DNA from: Ciona savignyi
Taxonomy: Eukaryota > Chordata > Ascidiacea > Phlebobranchia > Cionidae
Direction: 5' to 3'
DNA: 64,000 bases
Assembly (NCBI GenBank): GCA_000149265.1
Contig: CH002990.1
Location: 5,760-69,759 of the forward strand
Positions 49,059 to 61,277 of the stretch are shown one piece after another (position 1 is the stretch's first letter; each line of letters starts with the position of its first letter). Below the pieces are notes generated by a model, which worked only from the letters and a program-made list of their open reading frames with translations, was not told the DNA's origin and made no database searches. The position numbers and the translations under genes are program-made.

Positions 49059-49408
49059 CAGTGCTTCTCAAATGGTGCGCCGCGGCGCACTGGTGCGCCA
49101 CAGAGGTTAGCTAGGTGCGCCACACTTGCATTTCGTAAATTCACGACAGAGTGTGCATAGATCATAAACTACTAAATGGTTAGTGTCTAGTTCGTTCTTT
49201 TGCATTGTAACGTTAGTTTTACATTAACCTTCAAAAAGCAAGAGCGCTCAAGAAACAGTAATTTCGTTTTAAACTTTTAATTTTCCATATTTTTTCTAAA
49301 TTGTTTAAGTATTTAGCATATTGTTTTGACTCCCCATGCAAAGTGCGCCCGTTCGTTTCTTAATTGGTCTCGGGTGCGCCACGAGGTCAAAAAGATCGAG
49401 AACCACTG
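49059..49408. mobile_element. non-autonomous hAT element (350 bp)
   Basis: Ends CAGTGCTTCTCAAA and GAGAACCACTG are imperfect inverted repeats of the hAT type. A perfect 8-bp target duplication, CACTAGAG, lies at 49051-49058 and 49409-49416. Internally it repeats GGTGCGCCAC-like motifs. No coding frame. Confidence 0.88.
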
Positions 49409-49672
49409 CACTAGAGACATTTCAATTCCTAAATGGTTCGTTCAAAATGAAATAAACGGTAAATAATTGATCACGCCGCAATATATCCGGTAAACAGTGG
49501 GTACTGCTGGGGCGATTGTATGTCCGTTTGATGCGCGAGTATTCTGATATAAAAAACTGAAAATGCATCTATTGTTTCTGACATATTACTACCTCAAAGG
49601 TAACCCGATTGTGGGCGCACAGCATTTTAAATTTTCTCTTTTTACCACCAGTGCGGTCAAGAAACATAACTG

Positions 49673-49975
49673 ATAAGTCCGGCAGTTTGTCTGGCGGTTA
49701 AGTGCGTAGCCTTTCAATCGAAAGGTTGCAGGTGCGAAACTGGTCGCTAGCTAGTCGGTAGTGTCCTTGGGCAAGGCAATTAACGGACATTGCCTGAACC
49801 TAGCGGATTATTGGGTACTACCAAATTGAAGGAACGCGTCTATCATACACAACACACTGCAATAGCTCTAGTAACCCGACGGTAGGGGCGAGGTGATCTG
49901 ACGATTGTCCATGTGTTAACCACCTTGAGTTTTTCCAATAACGGGGATAAACATGAATATCCTATCCTATCCTAT
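49673..49975 (+). mobile_element. tRNA-derived SINE, family 1
   Basis: Near-complete copy from GTCCGGCAGTTTGTCTGGCG to ATAAACATGAATATCC followed by three TATCC units. It is one of the best copies for defining the family. Confidence 0.88.
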
Positions 49976-50175
49976 CACATCAAAAAGTCATATGTGAATA
50001 TCCATATTGTGATTAGCTCAACTTCATATGATAAGTTTCGACCGGTTAGCTTAATCCGAAAGACCGCTGGAGGTATAAGGCAATATAATTCTGAAGTAAA
50101 CCTGCCGCTCGAGGGTCGGATGTGTCACTTTGTCCCCACCTAACGACAACCGCGAATAATGCATATAAGCAATAG

Positions 50176-50357
50176 CAGTGGTTCTTAAACTGAGTTCGAT
50201 CGAACCCCAGGAGTTCGATGAGTCAGTATCAGGGGTTCAGCGAAGATTAGGATAAGTATACACACGCAGATATATTTTGAATTTCAACGAAGGGTTCGGT
50301 GAATGCCCGCATAAAACTTGCGGGGTTCGGTACCTCCAACAAGTTTAAGAACCACTG
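50176..50357. mobile_element. non-autonomous hAT element (182 bp)
   Basis: Ends CAGTGGTTCTTAAACT and AGTTTAAGAACCACTG are perfect inverted repeats apart from one base. Flanks AGCAATAG (50168-50175) and AGCTATAG (50358-50365) form an 8-bp duplication with one mismatch. Interior repeats GGGGTTCG-like motifs. Confidence 0.85.
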
Positions 50358-50365
50358 AGCTATAG

Positions 50366-50984
50366 GCTACATATAGATAAAGTTAAAGATATTTGTTAGA
50401 GTAACAACCCATCCATATTGTCATAAATCAACACCATGTAATTTTATTCGTCTTCAATTTCTGGGTACATGGCATACTGGAGAGTGACCGTGTTTCATAT
50501 TATAACGACCCTATGTTTCCCAATACCGAGAATAAACATGAGTCTATTCTTGACAATAAAATTACTTATTTGCATGAAAGGGTGTGACAATTCTGGTTGT
50601 TGTAATTGACAAAAGTTATTTGTGGAAAAATCGAGTGATTTAAAATACGTATATTGTGTGTTCGCAAAGATATTGCTGTGTAAATTTTAAAAAAGTTTTA
50701 CGACGACCTGCAAACAAATGCGTATCAGCATCCAACTTTCCAACAAAGAACAAGTGCTCTTTTATGTTGTAAAGCAAAAATAATTTATTCACGACAATAA
50801 AAGGCAAACATGATGTGTAGAAATAACTATGTATATACGAAACGCATTTTGTTCTATGCATGGTAAGACAAGCGAGCAAAAAGCCAATGTTGTTCTTCCA
50901 AGAGTTGTCATTCGCTCGGCCTTTAACATCAAAGCAGCAATTCCCTTTTTTCTTTTCTCATACCACAAGTAGGGATCATAAGCT
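50366..50984. other. 3' flank of the netrin-G-like gene
   Basis: Non-coding. A minus-strand AATAAA at about 50784-50789, ~200 nt after the stop codon, is a plausible poly(A) signal. Confidence 0.5.
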
Positions 50985-53900
50985 TTATAAATGGATAAAC
51001 ATGTAAAGCAAAGTCCCCACGTAAATAAAATACTGGGATCTATGAATGTACGGTGCGGAATTACCACCATCGCTGCTAGGTTCTGCACCCTGTGAATTTA
51101 CTCTTCCGGGCAGTGAAAGCTTAGAACAGTTTACGAACATATCATTGCCGCACGAACACCACCCGCTCGAAGTATGAAAACACCTGGTGTAAGGGTCATC
51201 AGCATTCCAAGTAAGGTTGGCACAGACTGCTGTCTCGCAAATGTTAGGAAGCTCTGTAAAAGTTGTGTTTAGTCAACGTATGTGGCTGTGAGGTACTATA
51301 GATAATATGGGAAATCAGCCAATTAAGTTGTTCATGATTTATTACCCAGATGAATCTATATTAGATTGGACAATATTCGACAGATGTAACACAATATAAA
51401 CCTTTCCCTATTCAACATAATGCACAGACAACATATCATTCATCCATAAATTAAAAGTACATCATGGAAACTTGGCTTACTTTTACATGACCCATTAACT
51501 CTATAATAACCAAGCTTGCACTTATTGCACGTCCTTCCCCAAAATCGAGGCTTGCAGTTGCACTGTCCCCGAGGTTGGCACCATTTTCCATAAGAACCAA
51601 GAGCATTACAGTTGCAAGCTGTGGATATTTTAAAGGGTTAGGGAATATTGTCTAGTCCATTCTTGATTGGTTAACTAACTTTACACTGAAAGTCCATTGT
51701 ATTATTAAATTCAAAAGTAAAAAGAGATTGTCAAAGACGTGTCAACCACCACTATTTGTAAAAACTGTTTAAATCATTCGTAATATGTTTTTGGAAGCAG
51801 AAATGTTCGGGTACCTGATTAGATTTTTAAAATCAGAGATAAAATATTTTATAAATAAATAAAGTATATAGCGTTTGTTTCTACACGCAGAAATAAACGG
51901 GATTCCTATAGTTATATATCCAAACTTGGTAACCACGGTCTGTGGAAGCAGTATATTGCAGTAGGTTAACATAGCTAACGGTTAGTTATGATCACGTGAG
52001 ATTTTGGGTAAGGAACCGGTGTCTTCGAATGATCTAACCTGCTGAATCATGCACACACATAACTAAAAAACTGGTGATGAAATTGCATTGGTAGTTTTTA
52101 ATATTGGTATGTGAGGAAATATGAACTTTAACTGTGTTAAGTCTGTGTAACAAATTTACTCTTTTTCCATACAAATATCAAATTTTAATAAATGTACACA
52201 AATATATATTTTCCCTTTTAAGATTCACCGAAATTCGCTAGTGCACATCCATAACATATAAGATAACAATTGTAAAAGATCGTTTCCATAGAATGATTAA
52301 TACCTTTATATGTTTAAACCTTTCCCGACATTTTTTCTAACAAACATTTTTTCTAATAATCTGAGATTGCGTTTAACAAAAAAATATCCTAGCTAGCTGG
52401 TTATGCTAAAAATGGTCGCGTTACTTTTAAAAAGAGTTGGGTTGCGATTGTGGGAATAAGTCGGAAGTGTAAATGGGATTGTATTAATTTCATTTTTTAA
52501 GTTATTTTATGTAAAACTTCCTTTAAAACTTTTAATAACTGATTCTCTTCAGTTACGAGATATATATATCTCTAGATATATATATATAGGCTATTAAAGA
52601 ATATCGGTGCCGAAAATGCCATAATCCGGCTGCTTTTTTGCATGTTATTGTCTGCTGGGAATTTCCCCGTAATAATTTGCGCTGAAAATTTTACTGGTAT
52701 TCAATTTATGTTATCCACTCAATTTTAAAATTAAAAAAAAAACTTGCACAAAATTAAGGCGTTAAAGCAGGCCGAACTCTGGTTTGAGTTCGGTTCAATC
52801 GGTACCGCTAATTATTATAGGATTGCTTGTAGCGCTTACTATACTTCGTAGTTATCAAAGTCTCGGGGAAAACTAAAAAAGTAAAACTTCTCACTAAAAT
52901 AAAGACCCGGTGGAAATTGGTTGAACATGAGTATACGTAGCCCCAATCTTTAATTCTCTTTCAATTTGAGTTAGTTTTAAGCTGCTGCATACATGCGGTA
53001 ATAGTGTTTGTTACATATACTATAGGTATTTTATATTTTAACGGGTTTTCAGGTATAGCTAGGTTATTTTGTGTTTAACTGTGTTTCCGAATTAGTGCTT
53101 TCCAGTTCAACTACATCGGCTAACCAAGTCCAAAAGTGCCAATAATTACGTTTTACACATTTTGGTCTGACGGGAATTCTTAAGGGGGTTCTGTAAAATA
53201 AAGGGTTGATGCAAAAAAACACCATCTCAGTTAGGAATGTTAAAGGTTTCTACCTGATTAAATAATATTTTGCCGAATGGCGGACGTCCGGACATACCTG
53301 CCACGAACATTACTCCCCCAAAAAGAAAAATAAAGTAAAATCAATATGTGTCTCTTCGAAATCCAAGAGAACAATAATTATAACACACTATTATGACGAG
53401 TATGAAACAGCCGGTCACACCGACCGAATACTTTAATAAGTAACAGTCACCGAAACCAGTCGCTAGACGGTCGATTGTCTGACTGAGTAAGGCACTTATC
53501 AGACGTTGTCTGGACCTAGTGGAATGTTGGGTTCTTCTAAAATTAGTAAAACTTCATGCACAATACACTTCAATTTTCGTGGCCCATATCCTTTGCCATC
53601 CTACCCACTACCGTGACAGACAACTTTTTCAAATGTTGGTAGATGTATAAAATAAACTGACAATAAAATATACTATTATTGCGTGTATAAAACGGCTAGG
53701 CATTCAAACCGCGTGTGTTTTGGTACTCTCCGCATTGTGGAAAGCACTGTTATCTTTTCGCCTATATCTTGGCACTGTATTTGACAATTTAAAAATACCT
53801 TTAATAAAAAATGTTTTATTAACTTAGGCAATAGATTCAATTTTTAAATAAAATATTTCAGTATATATCAGTAAATTTCTATAACAAAACATCCAAAGAA

Positions 53901-56900
53901 AGCATAATGCACTACTAAATAAGTGTGGAATGGCAGAGAGCCTATTAACTTTTGCTTGCAGAAAAATACTATATGGTAAATTATATTACTTTAAAACTAA
54001 TGAATGGAAAAATTAAATTGAAATTATCACCAGCGCAATAATTAAATACTTGCAACAACGCAATAAGGCATCGTTCGCACACGGGTAATCGTCAAATTAT
54101 TTCACGCTCATAAATATAACCCTTTATCTGAAAGGCGACGAATTTTATTTCCCCGGCAATCAAGGGTATATTTGTAAAGTTAGCAATATTGTAAATTCAT
54201 TAATTTAGATTTTCCATACCTCAATCTCTTTAACACTTTGTAAATCACTGCTATATATTCATTATGCATTTTGTTTGTTTTCTTTTTTCAGGGTTTTGAA
54301 GTTTTTTGTTATTGTATCGTTTTTGCACAAACTTTTCACACTGCTATTCTGTTTATTTCTTATTTATTTATCTTTATATTTTAATTTACATTTATTATAA
54401 GGTGGCACCTGCTTCGATAACCGCATGGTTTCTCGGTGTCTCCTTGTTAAACTTCAGTTTAATTTATTTTCGTATTGTTATTATTTTGTTTTTGTGCGTT
54501 TAACAAATAAAATATGTTTGATTGATTGATTGGTTACAAACAGGGTTTGGCAACTTATTTCTGTTTTAATATTTTTTTCATTTTACGAGTCAGCCATTTT
54601 GTTTTTCTTTGGATTAATTTATTAAAGGAACATCCTCAAAACTCCAAAGTTCCATAAAAGTTTTACCCAACATAGTTTGTTAGCATTCCCAGCAGTTTCC
54701 ACCCGTTTAGCCAACTATACAGCAGCATTTAAACCGACAATTTTGTCAAATGATTCTCCTTCATGATTATCCACGGGCGGGGAGACAGCCGTCATATAGA
54801 TACTACTTGCATAATTATTTATTCGAATGTAGCCGGATGTGGATATTGACAGACGTCTTACTCAGCATATTAAATGTGTGAGTCACAATGGTGATTATGC
54901 GTATCAGGGTGTTATAACTAACTGTGCTGTTAGGAAACAATTGGTTATATATAGGCTTGTTCCATATACACGCTCGCGAGATAAGCCAATTTTGGTTTGT
55001 TTTTCTTCTGCCGACGATCAGTATAAAGAACACAACACTAGCCGATAACTTGGAGCGTGTGTCTAAAATGCTTTTAACTTATGGAGGAAGGGTTAGATCA
55101 CTTAAATAGTGATGTAAATTTAAAGTGGTTAATCCGCAGTTCTTAATTTGCTAAGAAAAGATAAATCGAGTATCAGGTTTCATGTTAACTACGCAAAGTG
55201 ATATCGAGGCAGGAAAGGAGTCAGAATAAAATAAATTATTAATTATCTCCAGCAAAGTCTACTACACGAAGGGTGTAAGTGTTAACAATTTTAAAGTGCC
55301 CCGTTTGCGCTGCGTTTATAGCTGTCGTAAACAAAGGCTGGGGGACGGGCTGTACCGATGTTATCGCAAGAATCTTGTCGTATAAACGACATCTATGTGC
55401 ATGATGCATATCTTACACATCATGCATGTGGTTCAGCGGGTATCAGGCACACATGCCCAGCAATGGATAAAACGAATTGACCAAAATAATTAGAGGTGTT
55501 TTTATTATTAGGTGGTCCCGAATTTCAAATTTCGTTTTAAGCGAATATCTAGTCAAAATGTGACTTTTCCAAACCAATTTCAAATATAAATTATGGATAA
55601 CTAGCGTTTGGCTATAATCTTTACAGTTTTTAACCAACTTTATATTTCAACATTCATATAACTGCGACCCATTTTCATTTTTTTTTAAATTATTATGTAA
55701 CAATATAATTTTGAAACAAAGTTTTCTTTATGTTATAATTTTTTTCATGGTATAAATTTACCTTTATAAAAAATTATTGTATTGAATCAAGGCTCACTTT
55801 GCCAAGATTTGACAGACAATATCCAAAGAATTGTTTAAGATATGAGTTTAACACAAAAAGATTGGTTCGTTCCGGCATTTAACTTTAATATTTCTCTCCA
55901 GTAAATGTATTTTTCATAGTTATTTCTCTAAAACGGTTAAAGTTTACTATCGTTTTTCAAATATTATACTTTATATTTAACGATTTAAGAAATTAGAATG
56001 CAATTAAACATTGACAAAACTTGACTAAATTTAAGTGACTTGAGTTTGGTCTGCCATTGTAGCTCAGCAGTATCTATTTTGATTCAACACTACCATACTG
56101 CCATTAGCTGATATATGCAAAATTTATAGATATGGATATAAAGTAGACATAGGGTTGCTAACCTATACATGTTCGTGTGTCGTTGGTCGGCACGTTGTGG
56201 TTTCTATAATACCGGTTCCGACATCTGTGACAGTTCTCCCCCTCCGTGTTGTGCCTGCAATCGACGCATAACATCCCAAACTTCTTCACCATTTCGCACC
56301 TCTCGCTATGCTTATTGCATTGACAAGGCTCCGGCAACTCAAAAGCCTTGACGCTTTTTATCTCGGTTGGGCTGAACATCTCTTCGCGTATCCACTTATC
56401 ACGGTACCACTTGGAGTACGATGATAAACCTGTGTTAAAGAAGGGACGATAAGATTTTTAATGGGAATAGGCCGGAAGATCGCCAGAGTACAACACAACC
56501 GTCAGATAAGACGTGACCAACATATACCGTGTCATCTCAAGAATTTATGATATCGGAACACCCCATCTATAGCGCTTCATCTCTACAATAGGGAAATCTT
56601 CACTTACAGGGATTGGCAGAGCCGTTTTTTCTCTTCGGTAAAAAACTACCCGGTCTCCAAGGAGTCATCCAGAAAAGCGGACGACATTTTTCGCATTGCT
56701 TTCCAGATGTATCGTGTTGACAAGCACATTTTGCTGATTTCGTTCCGTATTCACAATGACTGGCGTGACCGTTGCATTGGCATCTGGAAATAGCGTCATT
56801 TAAACCGCTAATTAACGTCAAATTCATTTTTATATGGAACTCATTGCAATAAATAAATTCGTTGCTAAAATATATTTTGCGTGTAGGCAGTGTGGGATTG

Positions 56901-59900
56901 TATAAGGGAGTGTGCCAGAGTTAGGGTTAGAATTAGGGTTAGGGTCAGAGTTAGAGTTAGGGTAAGGGTTTCAAGTGTGCCCACACTGCCCACACTGGGT
57001 ATTTAGAGTCACCCCTGCGAATATAGTGTGGTCATGCGATTTTTGACCGCTTTCTCACCCAAAATACACATAACATTGAATACATTATTCAACCTAGACC
57101 CTACTAAAGAATGTATAGTCCACCTCGCATTTATTTGTACTTTTTTGATCCCATAGTGCTGCGCAGTCTTCCACGCGCTTGGTTTTCCATTTGATTTGTT
57201 CCATTGCATCACTGGTGGACGAATGAGGCGGATCCGCAGGTTCGTGATCTCGAGGAATGTCCTTAAGCCGAATGTATTGTTCTCAAGAGCGCTGCATACG
57301 TCATCCTTATAGGAACAAATTATTTTGGCCATGAATAATACATTAAGACTGGCTTCTAAAACCAACAAAGTATGATATGAAATGACGCCAATAATCATTA
57401 AAGTATAAGAGAAAATTGCCACAATGTTTACCCGGTTCAGTCCCAAAATTTGAAGATCCTCTAGCCTGCTGGCAATAGAGACTGGAGTCGTGCCTGTGTT
57501 GTCCCAGCTGTGGTTTATACTGTAATCCTCGGTGCAAAACGGCGCCAAAGCCTCATCAATAGTAGAGAACGTGACTTTGGTGTTTCTACAAAATGGCCAA
57601 TTTTCTATTTAAGTTTTTTTATGGACATTTTTATCTTGGAAAGTGAAAATTGGGATGACAGTCTAAAAACTAATAAGGGGGAGGGAGATTTTATTTTGTT
57701 TTAAAATTTACATTTATACAGGTTTTACCTGATCTTCAGTGCTATCCAAAAGATTATCATTCTTTTTATCTTGATGTTTAATTTGTTTGGCTTTTGTTGC
57801 TTGAATAACATTAAAAAACACAGATTATTATTTTTAAATTTATACAAGCGAAAATAGCAACAAAGCATTGATCGCCAAAGGACCACATAAAAAAATGATC
57901 AGACACCATTGTAAAAGGGAACATATTTATGATTACATTATATTGATGTCGGACTTTAAATGTGTATAAAAAAAGAATGCGCATACGTTAACGATGTTAT
58001 TTTAAGTCTGTTTTTGTTATTGCACGTAAAAGTAACTATTTATAAAGAAAATAATCTGAAATCTAATTGTATACACAATATCATTTAATTATATACTAAA
58101 TACTATCTCCACATGGTTTTAAGTAAAATGTCTGTTAAAAATATCATATAAACATATAAATATTAACTTTGCCCGAAGCATTTCCGGCCTTCTATCCATT
58201 TGAATGAACAATCCGATTAAAAAGGAAAATAACAAAGCAAAACGCATTTACTTCGCGGGTATTCCGAATCGCACAAGACAGTTGTCAGCAAAATATTGGA
58301 GCTTGGACCACGTGACGCCGTTATCTAACGACTTCTCCACCATCATGACTTGCGGTCGCCCATCATAAAAATCGATCACTATATCATCTGAGTGGAATGG
58401 ATATAATCGTTAATTGAAATTAGCCAGACATGCGAAATAAATGAGACAACGTAGCATAAATTGTGATGGATTTTTCCGTTATTTAAAAATAGAAAAATGA
58501 CTCAATTTTACTCTGAAGCTTAGAAAAGATGATGCTTTGTTTGTTATGGCACGCCTGCTATACCAGACATAGCACAGCGGAACTTCAAATTACAAAACCC
58601 GCGATTTCACCAGTTCCAAAACGCTCTTGCAACTTAAACTTGTATTAACTTTGCTTATATTTACGAACTTGTATTTTACGCAGTCGGGTAGTTGACCTTA
58701 TTAACCTCAGTCTCACATCTAATAAAAAGACAATAAAGAGTATAATTAACTAAAAAATAGTAAAATTAACACACATGGCACAAGTCAAATGATCAGCGAA
58801 ATCCACAAACAGTCATTTCAAACTGTAATACTGTCAAAAATAGTTGTGTAACAAAGCAATTTGTGTGAAAGCATTATGACAAAACAGGGAATTTATATTA
58901 CTACTTTCAAATGGCAAAAAACATGTGATTTTGTAACATATGGCAAATACATATAATGTAAGCGCATAAGTCCAAGCCTCTTAGGCCAGGCTTACTGGTC
59001 AGATGAACACTTTTACAAGAAGTTGATTGGAAATAAAGAAAATGTGTTGTGGTGTGTGGCCCAAATCGAAAGGTCAAAGAAGATTGTGAGATTTCCATAT
59101 AAATAGATTGAAGTCTTGCGTAACCAATCGAAAGTAATTTTACAATGTTAATGAAAATTGTAAAATATTCAGTTGTGTATTTAAAAAAATATATATCGGC
59201 GTTTGTACTTGTAGCAACCCATTTACAGTTTTCCGGGTAGATAAAATCCCAGGGCTAATTGATTTGGATTTGGAATAGTGATTGGTTATCCCTCTTTCTC
59301 TTCAGTAATTTCACAGTATTATGACGTTTTAATTCACCGGCAATGTCCGAAGTAACACGCACCATATAATGTATTCGACGATGTGCTACAATTTAATCAT
59401 ATTCCTTACATAGGCCTACACATTACCTGTTATAAGAAACATCTTAGGAAGCGAGATCGTTATATTGACTTGAAAGATTCTGTCTGCTGGCCCCGGCCTA
59501 GGGCTGCTTTGCCACCATGTCCATTTAATGGAGTCGGTCATGTGGTCAGGGTTATGACTTTGATCGCCACGAGAACGGTCGCAAGGGAGACAGGACAAAG
59601 GGTTTTTCTGTTGGTGATATATAAGGAATTGGTGCGTTAATAAGTTGTTGTAAATAAATTATTTATCGCGAAGATAAAAGTCTTAATACTCTTTTATTTA
59701 TTACACTCAACACAACTGGGTGGACTAATTGGTTTTATGCTTGCCGAAACTTTAAGTCACACAATAAATTTCCTATGAAGTTACATACTTCGCAACAACT
59801 CAAGATTTTTAAAGTATTTAAATAAATGATCTGTAAAACCAGTATTCCTGTGCTCGCCGTATAGTCCGTTTTTGTAAAGATTTTTGTTCATAAGTCACAA

Positions 59901-61277
59901 CAGCTCATACAGTCAGAGTATGTATTCGCTCTGATTGCGCCATACTTTGCTCCAAAATTACGTCCAAGCTCACTAGTAACCTAAGACGTGGATTTTATTC
60001 AGCCACCATCAAAAAGCCAACAATGATCACTTACCAAGCTGCAGAACCAAGATTTTGGCGAGCCACATGTAGCGTTGGCTGGCTCCACCGTCACTCTACC
60101 AGTCTCTGCCACATTCCACATGCTATTCCTTGGCTCACATGCTACCGGCAAAGGATCCAACTTTCCTATAGACAAAACGATATTTAATTTCTGTTTCACC
60201 GTTGATTTTCTTCCATTTTTACAGAAGTCTCACTATGGATGCAACATATTTCACATTCCAGTAAAAATACATCATTCCTAGTATGACATTTTTAATATGT
60301 TCATCTTTTAAAAAAATATTTAGAATTTATTATTTGTTCAATTTCATGAGGATTGTTATAGCACAAACCAAGACCGCAATAGCTTTGATAAGTCGAATTA
60401 AAAAAGTATCGTCGTCAGCAATTTCATTCAGCCTTAATCAAAGATATTTTGTCGGTTGTATTATTGGTTAAGGCACTTAACGGACATTGCGTGAACCTAG
60501 TAGAAAGATGGGTTCTACTAAATTTAAGGAATGTCTGAACCATACAAGATACACTACAATTGCTCCGTTAATCCGACGGAGGGTGCTGGTTGATATGACG
60601 ATTGCCGTGTGTTAACGCTCCTTGATTTTTTCGATTCACGGGGATAAACATGAACATCCTCACCTATCCTACATACTAAGTTGTGGAATTGGCACTCGTA
60701 CAACATTAAATGCATATCTCAATTTAATTTGCTCTAATAATATTCTACAGCCGTGTATTACTCTCTGATACATTTATAGCACTTTTTAGACTAAGTAATC
60801 TTACTGGCGCATATTAATTCAGAAACGTTTTGGCCTCGATCAAAATAAAGCCAAGCTAGAAAAAAAACTTGCATTTCGGGTTTAATTCCAAATTGCTTGG
60901 ACTTTCTTCGTTTTAACTCTTTATTTAGTATTTGCATATAGGGAAAGCATAAACATTATCATTAATGTTATATTGTTAGGAGTAACACGGTAAAGCGACA
61001 GTCGATAAAACAACCAAAAATATTTGGGAAAATATTTTTATCTATCCACTAGACGCGGCCGTTGAAGTATAATTATTGATAATTAAACAAAATTTAATCA
61101 AATAAAATGACAAGGTCGCCAAGTAAATTTGTGTAAATCACCACTCGTACTCGCTTTTATTCCTTTAAGAGACTTACCGGACGTTCTTTTGTAACAGGTA
61201 TCACTCAGACATTGCAAGAGTTCCCCAAGAACACCCCAGCTCATATGCAAAAGTAGTAATATAAAACGAACCTTCAT
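50985..61277 (-). CDS. NTNG-like: netrin-G-like GPI-anchored protein
   Basis: Nine exons (minus): 61178-61277, 60035-60165, 59427-59607, 58252-58387, 57124-57348, 56608-56783, 56163-56429, 51481-51618, 50985-51253. Total 1623 nt, 540 aa, all phases consistent. Signal peptide ([18 protein letters not shown]); laminin-N domain ~34-258 with [36 protein letters not shown] and [14 protein letters not shown]; laminin-EGF 1 (259-317, [10 protein letters not shown], ending PWRPGSFLP…NPC); a ~34-residue insert; laminin-EGF 2 (352-406); laminin-EGF 3 (407-452); Cys-rich segment; and a C-terminal hydrophobic tail ([15 protein letters not shown]) typical of a GPI signal. The netrin C345C domain is absent. 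Domain order, the RPP, EKSLD and PW.PGS.LP signatures, and a length near the ~540 of vertebrate netrin-G all favour netrin-G over classical netrins. The acceptor of exon 5 is the least certain junction. Confidence 0.9.
51738..51960 (+). repeat. dispersed repeat family D2, copy 3
   Basis: GTGTCAACCACCACTATTTGT, GTTTGTTTCTACACGCAGAAA, GATTCCTATAGTTATA and GGTAACCACGGTCTGTGGA in the order seen in copies 1 and 2. In intron 7 of the netrin-G-like gene. Confidence 0.65.
52588..53275 (+). repeat. dispersed repeat family D1, copy 2
   Basis: Collinear with 6290-6830 (see that entry). An AT palindrome (GATATATATATCTC / AGATATATATATA) lies just upstream at 52558-52590. Confidence 0.6.
53440..53640 (+). 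mobile_element. degraded SINE, family 1
   Basis: Retains CCAGTCGCTAGACGGTCGATT, GTAAGGCACTTATCAGACG, TTGTCTGGACCTAGTGGAA and GGGTTCTTCTAAA, with the 3' half eroded. Confidence 0.6.
53641..56162. other. right part of intron 7 of the netrin-G-like gene
   Basis: Apart from the possible LINE tail at 54200-54533, I see only AT-rich sequence with short random open frames. Confidence 0.55.
54200..54533 (+). repeat. possible LINE 3' end with (GATT)n tail
   Basis: T-rich sequence with GTGGCACCTGC and CGCATGGTTTCTCGGTG, then AACAAATAAAATATG and a TTGATTGATTGATTGG run. A microsatellite tail after a poly(A)-signal-like segment is typical of CR1/L2 3' ends. No coding part is present here. Confidence 0.4.
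56887..56998. repeat. interstitial telomere-like TTAGGG tract
   Basis: Seven or so TTAGGG-type units and variants (TTAGAATTAGGG, TCAGAG, TAAGGG) at about 56918-56970. They are flanked by CAGTGTGGG on the left (56887-56895) and two copies of CCCACACTG on the right. In intron 5 of the netrin-G-like gene. Confidence 0.75.
60455..60680 (+). mobile_element. 5'-truncated SINE, family 1
   Basis: Begins at TTGGTTAAGGCACTTAACGG and continues through TGGGTTCTACTAAATTTAAGG, GATACACTACAATTGCTCCG and CACGGGGATAAACATGAACA. The pol III head is missing. In intron 1 of the netrin-G-like gene. Confidence 0.75.

Noticed and set aside
56918-56970. Chromosome end or telomere
   Set aside because: The tract is short and degenerate and lies inside a gene intron with coding exons on both sides.
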